The notes under the pieces: model-generated | What the model was told of the DNA's origin: nothing | The model's input: only the letters and a program-made list of their open reading frames with translations | Databases searched by the model: none | Shown here: positions 1-7,135 of the stretch, piece by piece | How positions within the stretch are numbered: position 1 is the stretch's first letter | How the letters are laid out: every line of letters starts with the position of its first letter | Made by a program: the position numbers and the translations under genes | NCBI RefSeq assembly: GCF_013155265.1 | Contig: NZ_JABJXU010000003.1 | Coordinates: 1-64,000 of the forward strand | DNA from: Enterococcus sp. MMGLQ5-1 | Lineage (GTDB): Bacteria > Bacillota > Bacilli > Lactobacillales > Streptococcaceae | Direction of reading: 5' to 3' | DNA: 64,000 nucleotides

Positions 1-876
1 ACCGTTTTAGCCGGTACGACCTACCCAATCTCAACAGAGCTGCCAGCTCGAGTGGGCTATGACTTTTCTGGCTGGCAGGCGGATGATGCGGCAAAAACCA
101 TTTATCAACCAGGCGCTAGTATTGTCAATGTGCAAGCACACATTACTCTAACTGCCCAATGGTCCAAGCCTCTAAAGGTCAGCTATGCCAAGGGCACAAG
201 TGATTTAGTGATTGGTCTGCCACCGCAAGCCACGGTGCGTGTCGGTTTTGATTATCAGATTCCAGCCACAGAAGCACCAGCTCGCATCGGCTATGTTTTC
301 ACTGGCTGGCAAGCAGATGATGCAGCGCAAACGATTTATCAAGCAGCTGATACGCTCGAAAAATTGAGCCGTGATACCGTTTTGACGGCGCAATGGCGCA
401 AGCAATATCTGATTCGCTATGCCAAGGGGACTGGTGACGCGGTTACAGGCTTACCCGCGACAAGCCTTGTGACAGCCGGTGCAGATTATCAGGTAGCCAC
501 TGAAATCCCAACGCGTGCGGGCTACACCTTTACCGGCTGGCAAGCAGACGACGAAGGCGAGACGGTTTATCAAGGCTCGGCTGTGCTTGTGGCGATTCAA
601 TGCAATCACCTCTTAACTGCCCAATGGGCACTTGAAAAAGCTGAGACACCACCAACTCAGCCAACGGAGCCATCAGAGTCACAGGCCTCGGAAGCCTCAA
701 AATCGTCTGCGCCTAGTCAGACGAAGCAGCAGCAGGTACCTCATGATAAGCGCTGGCGTCATTTTAGCTTACCACGGACAGGTGAAGACTTGCTTAGCCC
801 AGCTATTGGCCTAGCTGTGATTATGCTTGTGACTATTATCTTGTACTATAAGCACAAACAACGAAATAAGGACTAA
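1..876 (+). CDS. LPxTG-anchored surface protein with InlB-type repeats (5' end outside window)
   Basis: The frame is open from base 1, so the N-terminus and signal peptide lie upstream; 291 residues are visible. Three repeats of about 77-78 residues begin near residues 19, 97 and 174. Each carries GY-x-F-x-GWQADD, then LTAQW, then RYAKGT-like strands, which is the look of InlB B-repeats (Listeria-Bacteroides repeat family). A Pro/Ser/Glu/Gln-rich wall-spanning linker follows, then LPRTGED, a hydrophobic helix and a KHKQRNKD tail: a complete sortase A sorting signal. The protein should be covalently attached to peptidoglycan and may bind host or environmental ligands; the ligand cannot be inferred. 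The DNA is visibly richer in G+C than neighbouring genes. A strong terminator follows directly. Confidence 0.9.
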   Translation, partial: TVLAGTTYPISTELPARVGYDFSGWQADDAAKTIYQPGASIVNVQAHITLTAQWSKPLKVSYAKGTSDLVIGLPPQATVRVGFDYQIPATEAPARIGYVFTGWQADDAAQTIYQAADTLEKLSRDTVLTAQWRKQYLIRYAKGTGDAVTGLPATSLVTAGADYQVATEIPTRAGYTFTGWQADDEGETVYQGSAVLVAIQCNHLLTAQWALEKAETPPTQPTEPSESQASEASKSSAPSQTKQQQVPHDKRWRHFSLPRTGEDLLSPAIGLAVIMLVTIILYYKHKQRNKD

Positions 877-893
877 GCTATATTTGTATTAAG

Positions 894-925
894 CCCCTCA
901 GAATCGCTGCTGAGGGGTGTTTTTG
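894..925 (+). terminator. Rho-independent terminator after the adhesin gene
   Basis: Arms CCCCTCAG (894-901) and CTGAGGGG (910-917) pair perfectly across an 8-nt loop and are followed by TGTTTTTG. It lies 18 bases past the stop codon. Confidence 0.85.
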
Positions 926-1216
926 TGAGAATCTGGTATTGTTTCGCAGAAAGAATACCAAATTCACGTTGAAAGTGCTGTTTTTGTGAGAATCTGGTAT
1001 TGTTTCGCAGAAAGAATACCAAATTCACGTTGAAAGTGCTGTTTTTGTGCGGATCCGGTATTGTTTCGCAGAAAGAATACCAAATTCACGTTGAAAGTGT
1101 TGTTTTTGTGCGAATCCGGTATTGTTTCTCGGAAACAATTCCAAATTCACGTTGAAAGTGCTGTTTTTGTGCGAATCTGGTATTGTTTCTCGGAAAGAAT
1201 GCCGAATTCACGTTAG
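925..1216. repeat. Five tandem 61-bp repeats, each with an internal hairpin
   Basis: Units begin at 925, 986, 1047, 1108 and 1169 with an exact period of 61 bp; the fifth is truncated near 1216. Each unit holds GGTATTGTTTC, a 3-nt loop (GCA in units 1-3, TCG in units 4-5), then GAAAGAATACC or a variant, followed by AAATTCACGTTGAAAGTG and TGTTTTTGTG. The hairpin arms change between copies with some pairing retained (unit 5 has a G-U). The array starts in the U-tract of the adhesin terminator. No spacers, no ORF, so not CRISPR. Confidence 0.85.
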
Positions 1217-1310
1217 TTGCACCATTTTCCTGCAAATAATCCAATCATTCTGAGAAAGAATGGACAAACTGTCTTTACATTATCATCAATTTTAGCTAAT
1301 GCCTGTCAAA

Positions 1311-1339
1311 TTGCCAGCTTCTAAAATCTCTTATTATCT
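1311..1339 (+). promoter_or_regulatory. Possible promoter of the ABC exporter pair
   Basis: TTGCCA (1311-1316) and TTATCT (1334-1339) are separated by 17 bp, about 78 bp before the chosen start. The -10 is weak. Just upstream, 1245-1261 is a small hairpin (CATTCT/AGAATG) resembling the tandem-repeat hairpins. I see nothing else in the rest of the 877-1416 gap. Confidence 0.3.
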
Positions 1340-1416
1340 TAGCTTCATCAGTAGAGGTTCTTTTTCAAAATATGCTATTATTTAGATACGGACTAACTAA
1401 AAGCTGGGAGGAAATG

Positions 1417-2118
1417 ATGAATTTAATCGAGGTTAAGCATACCTATAAAAAATATCAGATGGGCGAAACGGAGATTGTCGCAAATAATGATTTAAATTTT
1501 GAGGTGCAAGAAGGGGAGCTGGTTGTTATTTTGGGACCGAGCGGTGCTGGTAAATCAACCATTTTAAATATTCTTGGTGGCATGGATACACCGACAAGTG
1601 GTGAAATCATTGTCGATGGCACTGATATTGCTCAATTTACCGAGCGACAGCTGACCAAGTATCGTCGTTTAGAGGTTGGCTTTGTTTTTCAATTTTATAA
1701 TTTAGTACCCAATTTGACGGCGAAGGAAAATGTTGAGCTGGCAACTGCCGTTTCACCGAATGCACTAGACGTTGAAACGACATTACGCGCTGTCGGCTTA
1801 ACAGATAGAATGTCTAATTTTCCTGCACAGCTTTCAGGTGGTGAACAGCAGCGTGTTGCAATTGCTAGAGCCTTAGCCAAAAATCCTAAGCTGCTATTAT
1901 GCGATGAGCCAACAGGTGCCCTAGATTACCAAACAGGTAAATCAATATTAAAGCTATTGCAGGATACCAGTCGCCAAAATAAAATGACGGTAATTATTAT
2001 CACCCACAACAGTGCCTTGGTTGAAATGGCTGACAGAGTGATTAAAATTAAAAATGGTACCGTTTCTGACAATTATCAAAATGAGTCACCTCGTCCAGTT
2101 GAAACGATTGAGTGGTGA
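1417..2118 (+). CDS. ABC transporter ATP-binding protein (MacB/LolD-type exporter)
   Basis: A 233-residue nucleotide-binding subunit that should power the permease encoded next to it. The start is placed at the second of two adjacent ATGs because GGGAGG at 1406-1411 is correctly spaced from it; longer frames reach back to 1372 without a ribosome site. Visible motifs: Walker [11 protein letters not shown]-loop [10 protein letters not shown], signature LSGGEQQR, Walker [13 protein letters not shown] and H-loop IITHN. This is the pattern of the MacB/LolD/SalX branch, which serves FtsX-like permeases in lipid or peptide export and antimicrobial peptide resistance. The stop overlaps the next start (TGATG), implying translational coupling. 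The substrate is unknown. Confidence 0.88.
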   Translation: MNLIEVKHTYKKYQMGETEIVANNDLNFEVQEGELVVILGPSGAGKSTILNILGGMDTPTSGEIIVDGTDIAQFTERQLTKYRRLEVGFVFQFYNLVPNLTAKENVELATAVSPNALDVETTLRAVGLTDRMSNFPAQLSGGEQQRVAIARALAKNPKLLLCDEPTGALDYQTGKSILKLLQDTSRQNKMTVIIITHNSALVEMADRVIKIKNGTVSDNYQNESPRPVETIEW

Positions 2119-4772
2119 TGAGCATGCGGAAAAAAGCACTTTATAAAGATTTACTGGTTGAAATAAAAAAAAGCTTTAATCGATTTTTATCCATTCTTTT
2201 TATCGTTGCACTTGGTGTGGCCTTTTACGCAGGCTTACAATCGACCGCCCCGGATATGCGCTATAATGCTGATGCCTATTTTGATCAGCAGGGGCTAATG
2301 GATATAAGAATTATTGCGACGCAGGGCTTAACTGCTGATGACCTAAAAGCGATCCAAGCGGTAAAAGGGGTAAAGTATGCAGAGGTTGCCAATTTAGCAG
2401 ATGTCCTAATCGAATCAGACAATGAACAAATTGTCATGCGTGTTGAATCCTTGACTTCAAAAATCAATCAGCTTGAGGTTGTTTCCGGCAAATTACCGCA
2501 AGCGGTTGGTGAGGTGGCGATTGATAGCAAGGTTGCCAAGGCAAATCAATATAAGCTTGGCGATACCATTACGCTTGCCGATACAGAAACTACTTCAAAC
2601 GCCCTCTTAACTGAGAAAGCATATAAAATTACGGCAATAGTTAATAGTCCAGCCTATATTTCTTATGGACGTGGTAGCACGAATATTGGCAATGGCACCA
2701 TTTCTGGTTTCATGTATGTGACTGAAGCTAATTTTAATTTAACGGATTTATCGACTCAGATTTTAATTCAAGTGGCTGGTGCCGAGGATTTAACGGCGTA
2801 TACCAAAGCGTATGATAATTTAATTGATACCGTGACTAAGCGGTTAGAAAAGCTTTCAGCAACACAAAACCAAAAGCGCTACGATGAGCTGAAATCGGCG
2901 GCACAAGCCTCTGTTGCTTCTGCTAAAACGCAGCTTGAGGCATTGCAAGCACAGTCAGCGCTGCTTGGTCAGTCGGCAGGTCAGACAATGATAATCGACG
3001 GTCAAGCTGTAAATCAAGCTGCCTTAGAAAATCTGATTAGTGAAAATACGGTAAAGATTGATGAAGCGCAGGCACAAATCAATCAGCTTCAGACACCGAC
3101 CTGGCAAATTCAAACAAGAGATGATTTACCTGATTTTTCAGGTTTAGGAGATAATGCTGAAAGAATTAAAAATATTGGCAATGTCTTTCCTCTAATCTTC
3201 TTTTTAGTAGCGGCTCTGATTAGCTTAACAACGATGACTCGGATGGTTGAAGAGGAGCGAATGAATATTGGTACCTTAAAGGCACTCGGCTATAGCAAAC
3301 GTGATATTGCCTTTAAATATTTAACCTATGCCTTTTTAGCAACGATTATCGGTGGTGTGATTGGTGTTTTAATTGGTGAAAAAATATTTCCACGTATTAT
3401 TATCAGTGCCTATGGCATTATGTATTCAAATATGCCAATTGGTACGATGCCTTATAATTTAAAATTTGCCTTGATCTCAGTTGGTGCCGCCTTTGTCGCA
3501 ACAATTGGCGCGACAGTTTTCTCTTGCTATCGGGCACTTTTCCAATCGCCAGCTGCCTTGATGCGACCACCTGTGCCTAAGGCGGGTAAACGTGTCTTAC
3601 TAGAACGAATTGGCTTAATATGGAATCATTTGAGCTTCACCTGGAAGGCGACGATTCGTAATTTATTTCGCTATAAAAAGCGTTTTATAATGACGATTTT
3701 TGGGATTGGTAGCTGTCTTTCGCTAATCTTAATTGGTTTTGGCCTGCGTGATTCAATTTTGGATATTAGCACTTTGCAATATAACAAATTACAAACCTAT
3801 GATGCGCTTTTAATGGGGAATTCTGAGACTGATAGCGCGTCGGTTGAAAAATTACAGGCTACTTTAGCTGATGAGAAGGCAATCAAAAGTAATTTACCAA
3901 TTCAAATGAAAACACAGCGTGTGAGCTTTGGCGATGAGCACTTAGATAGCTATGTCGTAGTACCAAAAACACTTAGTGGTTTAGATGATTATTTAACTTT
4001 CAGGGATCGTAAGAGTGGTAAGGTTTACCAATTGAATGATGATGGGGTCATTATCTCCGAAAAAATGGCACGACTACTGAACGTTAAAAAAGGTGATACC
4101 ATTAAGCTTTCTGACGAGGGTCGCAACCAAGTATCAGTAAAAGTAGCTGAAGTAACAGAAAATTACGTGATGTACTATACCTACCTTTCACCTAAGCTCT
4201 ATCAAAAGTTATATGGCAAGTCACCTCAGTTTAACGATTATTTATTAATACTTAAAAATGACAGTCAAGCGACGGATGCACTAAGTGAACGTTTATTGGA
4301 GGAGCCGGCTACCTTAACAATACAATATACTGAAAGCTTGAAAACTACCATGAATGATATGCTTAAGGCATTAGATTCGGTTATTTGGGTATTAATTTTG
4401 TCGGCAGGCTTATTAGCCTTTGTTGTTTTATATAATTTAAATAATATTAATATTAACGAACGCCGGCGTGAATTAGCCACAATAAAAGTTTTAGGCTTTT
4501 ATGACTTAGAATTAGCTGAATATGTTTATCGGGAAAATATCTTATTGACAATTATCGGCTCACTGTTTGGTGTCGTAATGGGCACTTTCCTGCATCGTTA
4601 TTTAATTGTTACGGTGGAGGTGGATGACATTATGTTTGGCCGAAATATCGCAATCTCTAGCTATGTTTATTCAGTGCTGATCACGATTGCTTTTTCTATT
4701 TTTGTCAATTTCGTAATGTTTTTCAAGCTCCGCAAAATTAATATGGTTGAGTCACTGAAGAGTGTAGAATAA
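2118..4772 (+). CDS. FtsX/MacB-like ABC transporter permease
   Basis: An 884-residue membrane protein, partner of the upstream ATPase. One N-terminal transmembrane segment (about residues 17-36) precedes a large extracellular region. This has a coiled-coil stretch around residues 235-320 that is rich in Leu, Gln and Ala. A first FtsX core of about three helices follows (about 355-490), then a second N-terminal helix, a second extracellular domain, and a second FtsX core at the C-terminus ending in LRKINMVESLKSVE. The duplicated layout is typical of streptococcal and lactobacillar exporters of unknown substrate. Start chosen at the ATG in TGATG; GTG codons at 2112 and 2115 and an ATG at 2124 are alternatives, as the ribosome site is weak. 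Confidence 0.85.
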   Translation: MSMRKKALYKDLLVEIKKSFNRFLSILFIVALGVAFYAGLQSTAPDMRYNADAYFDQQGLMDIRIIATQGLTADDLKAIQAVKGVKYAEVANLADVLIESDNEQIVMRVESLTSKINQLEVVSGKLPQAVGEVAIDSKVAKANQYKLGDTITLADTETTSNALLTEKAYKITAIVNSPAYISYGRGSTNIGNGTISGFMYVTEANFNLTDLSTQILIQVAGAEDLTAYTKAYDNLIDTVTKRLEKLSATQNQKRYDELKSAAQASVASAKTQLEALQAQSALLGQSAGQTMIIDGQAVNQAALENLISENTVKIDEAQAQINQLQTPTWQIQTRDDLPDFSGLGDNAERIKNIGNVFPLIFFLVAALISLTTMTRMVEEERMNIGTLKALGYSKRDIAFKYLTYAFLATIIGGVIGVLIGEKIFPRIIISAYGIMYSNMPIGTMPYNLKFALISVGAAFVATIGATVFSCYRALFQSPAALMRPPVPKAGKRVLLERIGLIWNHLSFTWKATIRNLFRYKKRFIMTIFGIGSCLSLILIGFGLRDSILDISTLQYNKLQTYDALLMGNSETDSASVEKLQATLADEKAIKSNLPIQMKTQRVSFGDEHLDSYVVVPKTLSGLDDYLTFRDRKSGKVYQLNDDGVIISEKMARLLNVKKGDTIKLSDEGRNQVSVKVAEVTENYVMYYTYLSPKLYQKLYGKSPQFNDYLLILKNDSQATDALSERLLEEPATLTIQYTESLKTTMNDMLKALDSVIWVLILSAGLLAFVVLYNLNNININERRRELATIKVLGFYDLELAEYVYRENILLTIIGSLFGVVMGTFLHRYLIVTVEVDDIMFGRNIAISSYVYSVLITIAFSIFVNFVMFFKLRKINMVESLKSVE

Positions 4773-4785
4773 AAAAGCTTAAAAA

Positions 4786-4950
4786 GAGGTGGGACAAAAG
4801 ACGTTTAGCGTCGGAGAAAATTAGGAAATTGATGGCAATTGCTTGCAAATGTTCGGAAATTTGTCCATTTTCCTAGCCGTTGTCGCATTGTCCTTCGTAA
4901 ATTACGAACAATATGAAAGGAGGGAGGACTTTTGTCCTTGCTCCTTTTTT
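4786..4950 (+). repeat. Short member of the GAGGTGGGACAAAAG-bounded intergenic element family, ending in a terminator
   Basis: The 5' arm GAGGTGGGACAAAAG (4786-4800) can pair over long range with CTTTTGTCC (4929-4937) and CTC (4941-4943). Locally, AAAGGAG (4916-4922) with CTCCTTT (4941-4947) and GGAC (4926-4929) with GTCC (4934-4937) make a compact hairpin running into a T-tract: a terminator for the ABC genes. The block GTTGTCGCATTGTCC then CGTAAATTACGAAC just before it recurs almost unchanged in the 700-bp element at 50273-50975. Confidence 0.75.
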
Positions 4951-4983
4951 GACCTGTAAATCATGTTCAGTAATGAAGATTTC

Positions 4984-5012
4984 CCAATCTTTCTCGGAAA
5001 GATTGGATTTTT
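4984..5012 (+). terminator. Hairpin terminator, loop TCG
   Basis: CCAATCTTTC (4984-4993), loop TCG, GAAAGATTGG (4997-5006): ten perfect pairs followed by ATTTTT. It sits between the ABC exporter and the convergent antiporter gene and reads best on the + strand. Confidence 0.8.
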
Positions 5013-5033
5013 CGTATCAATCGACAATTTAGC

Positions 5034-6176
5034 TTATGCTTGATTCTTAAGACACCATTTAATCATAAATGGTGCAATCAAGGTGGTGAGAATAATGACG
5101 ATGACTAAGCTTGAATAGCTTGCTTGTTCTAGTAATTGTGCACTTAGTCCGATTTGAAGGACAATCAATGCCATCTCTCCTCGGCTAATCATCCCACTAC
5201 CAATCAAAAGGGCTTCTTTTGTTTTAAATCCGAATCCTTTGGCTGCTAGTGCAGCAGGCACTATCTTGGTGATGACTGCTAATAGCGTCATGCCAATAAT
5301 TAAAATGAGATTTTTAGATAGACCGTCAAAGCTCATATTTAAACCAATACTGGCAAAGAATATTGGAATAAAAATAACATAGGCAATGGTAGATACGCGG
5401 GTTTCAATTTCTTTGGCAGCCTGACTTTGTGAAACGATGACGCCTGCAAAAAAGGCACCGATGACATCACTCATTCCAACTAATTCGGCAGCATACGCTA
5501 AGCCCAGACATAGCATGATTGAAAACATTGTACTAGCAGCATATACTGGTAGACGATTAGCCAGCCTTAAAAGGTAAAAGGCGAGGTAGCGTGCTAAGAG
5601 ATAAATAAAGATAATGAATAATAATTCAAGTAAAATTTGAATTGGCAAGGCTAAGCTTAAGCCATTTGTTGATTGAATGCCGATGCTTGAAATAAAGAAG
5701 CTGAGTATTAGAACTGCTAGAATATCATCAACGACAGCAGCACCTAAAATAGTCGCTCCTGCGTCGGATTTTAAAGCCTTATATTCGTTTAATACTTCTA
5801 CAGTAATTGAAACGCTAGTTGCTGCAAAAACAATGCCTAAGAAAAAGGATTGATTAAATTGATAGCCAAGCAAATGACCGAGAAATGCAAAGCTGATAAG
5901 TGGTATCAGTACGCCACAAATGGCGACGGTAGCAGCTGGCTTTATATTACGTTTTAATAAATTAATGTCACTTTCAAGTCCTGCCAAGAACATCAGAAAA
6001 ATAACCCCAAGCTCAGCTAATATTGCGATTTCATCAGCTGAATGAAGCCAGTTTAAAATTGCTGGTCCAAGGATAATCCCAACAGCGAGCTGTCCTATGA
6101 CGACTGGCAGATTGATTTTTCGACAGAAGGCCGATAAAAATAATGAAAAGCTCAAGATTAAAAAAATTTCTCCCAT
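5034..6176 (-). CDS. Cation/proton antiporter, CPA2 (KefB/NapA-like) family
   Basis: A 380-residue integral membrane protein with about 11-12 hydrophobic helices and no C-terminal nucleotide-binding (TrkA-N) domain, so nearer to NapA-type Na+/H+ antiporters than to full Kef channels. Readable features are GVIFLMFLAGLESD in the first third, AAVVDDILAVLILS (the paired acidic residues typical of the ion site) and GMISRGEMALIV near the end. The start is the ATG at 6176, preceded by GGAGGAG; the longer TTG-started frame has no ribosome site. It is single, convergent with the ABC exporter and divergent from purC. Expected role is Na+ or K+ export and pH homeostasis; the ion is not decided by sequence. 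Confidence 0.85.
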   Translation of the reverse strand: MGEIFLILSFSLFLSAFCRKINLPVVIGQLAVGIILGPAILNWLHSADEIAILAELGVIFLMFLAGLESDINLLKRNIKPAATVAICGVLIPLISFAFLGHLLGYQFNQSFFLGIVFAATSVSITVEVLNEYKALKSDAGATILGAAVVDDILAVLILSFFISSIGIQSTNGLSLALPIQILLELLFIIFIYLLARYLAFYLLRLANRLPVYAASTMFSIMLCLGLAYAAELVGMSDVIGAFFAGVIVSQSQAAKEIETRVSTIAYVIFIPIFFASIGLNMSFDGLSKNLILIIGMTLLAVITKIVPAALAAKGFGFKTKEALLIGSGMISRGEMALIVLQIGLSAQLLEQASYSSLVIVIILTTLIAPFMIKWCLKNQA

Positions 6177-6259
6177 ATCTCCTCCGATTGTTATCAATTC
6201 CTATTATTCTAATCTTATCCTTATATAAGCTAATTTTCAAATACAAGCATCAAATTAAA

Positions 6260-6272
6260 AAAACCGAACAAT
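6260..6272 (+). promoter_or_regulatory. PurBox (PurR activator site) upstream of purC
   Basis: AAAACCGAACAAT fits the lactococcal/streptococcal PurBox consensus AWWWCCGAACWWT at every position. Its centre (6266) is about 76 bp before the transcription start predicted from the -10 at 6330-6335, the spacing known for PurR-activated promoters in Lactococcus. It should link the pur operon to PRPP levels. Confidence 0.8.
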
Positions 6273-6329
6273 GAATGTTAGATTTTAAAATTAATTTGGT
6301 TTTTCAAGTCGTAAATTTTATGAATTTGT

Positions 6330-6342
6330 TAAACTAAAATTG
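6330..6342 (+). promoter_or_regulatory. Probable -10 and start region of the pur promoter
   Basis: TAAACT (6330-6335) lies at the right distance from the PurBox. There is no good -35, as expected for an activator-dependent promoter. Leader to purC would be about 27 nt. Confidence 0.45.
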
Positions 6343-6368
6343 TCAAAAAATAATAAAAGGAGATTATT

Positions 6369-7079
6369 GTGATTTCAAAAGGTGAATTAATTTATGAAGG
6401 TAAAGCGAAGCAACTATTTAAAACAAACGATGAAAACGTTCTATGGGTTGAATATTTGAACCAAGCAACTGCTTTGAATGGCTTGAAAAAGGATGCGATT
6501 CAAGGTAAGGGTGAGCTCAATAATCAGATTACATCTAGTATCTTTGAGGCTTTGGCTGAACAGGGCATCCAGAGTCATTTTATCGAAAAAATATCAAAAA
6601 CCGAACAATTAATTCAAAAAATGACAATGTTTCCACTAGAGGTTGTTCTACGAAATTACGTTGCGGGTAGCTTTTCAAAGCGCTTTGGTATTGAAGAAGG
6701 TATTCAGCTCAAACAACCAATTATTGAATTTTACTATAAAGCGGATGAATTGGATGATCCATTTATTAATGATGCGCACATTTTAAATTTTGAAATTGCA
6801 ACCGAAGCAGAAATTGCGGAAATTAAGGCAGCAACGCTTGAAATTAATCAAGCATTAATTGAAATATTTAAAAAAACCAGTATTAAGCTAATCGATTTTA
6901 AACTAGAGTTTGGTCGCAATGCGGATGGTGCGATTGTGCTAGCAGATGAAATTTCCCCAGATACCTGTCGTTTATGGGATTTAGAAACGAATGAACACTT
7001 AGATAAGGATTTGTATCGTCGTGACTTGGGAGATATCATTCCTGTTTATCAAGAGGTTTTAAACCGTTTGACAAAATAA
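6369..7079 (+). CDS. purC: Phosphoribosylaminoimidazole-succinocarboxamide synthase
   Basis: SAICAR synthetase of 236 residues, the usual bacterial length. It condenses CAIR with aspartate using ATP in de novo purine synthesis, in the cytosol. Diagnostic stretches: YEGKAKQLF at the N-terminus, EVVLRNYVAGSFSKR in the middle, LIDFKLEFGRN and ADEISPDTCRLWD toward the C-terminus. The start is GTG, set by AAAGGAGA at 6356-6363. First gene of the pur run. Another exact PurBox match lies inside the gene at 6597-6609, encoding K-T-E-Q. Confidence 0.97.
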   Translation: MISKGELIYEGKAKQLFKTNDENVLWVEYLNQATALNGLKKDAIQGKGELNNQITSSIFEALAEQGIQSHFIEKISKTEQLIQKMTMFPLEVVLRNYVAGSFSKRFGIEEGIQLKQPIIEFYYKADELDDPFINDAHILNFEIATEAEIAEIKAATLEINQALIEIFKKTSIKLIDFKLEFGRNADGAIVLADEISPDTCRLWDLETNEHLDKDLYRRDLGDIIPVYQEVLNRLTK

Positions 7080-7135
7080 GTCGCTTTGGTTGGGTTAATT
7101 GATTAGGTATACATTAATATAATTAAGGTGGAGAG

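Noticed and set aside
925-1216. CRISPR array
   Set aside because: The 61-bp units are contiguous and similar along their whole length; there are no unique spacers and no cas genes.
1372-1416. Longer N-terminus of the ABC ATPase
   Set aside because: The extension has no ribosome site and is not part of the family; GGGAGG points to the ATG at 1417.
4848-4860. PurBox match on the - strand
   Set aside because: The sequence fits AWWWCCGAACWWT on the minus strand, but it lies inside the intergenic element and has no purine gene downstream in that direction; the related tail at 59344 has lost the motif.
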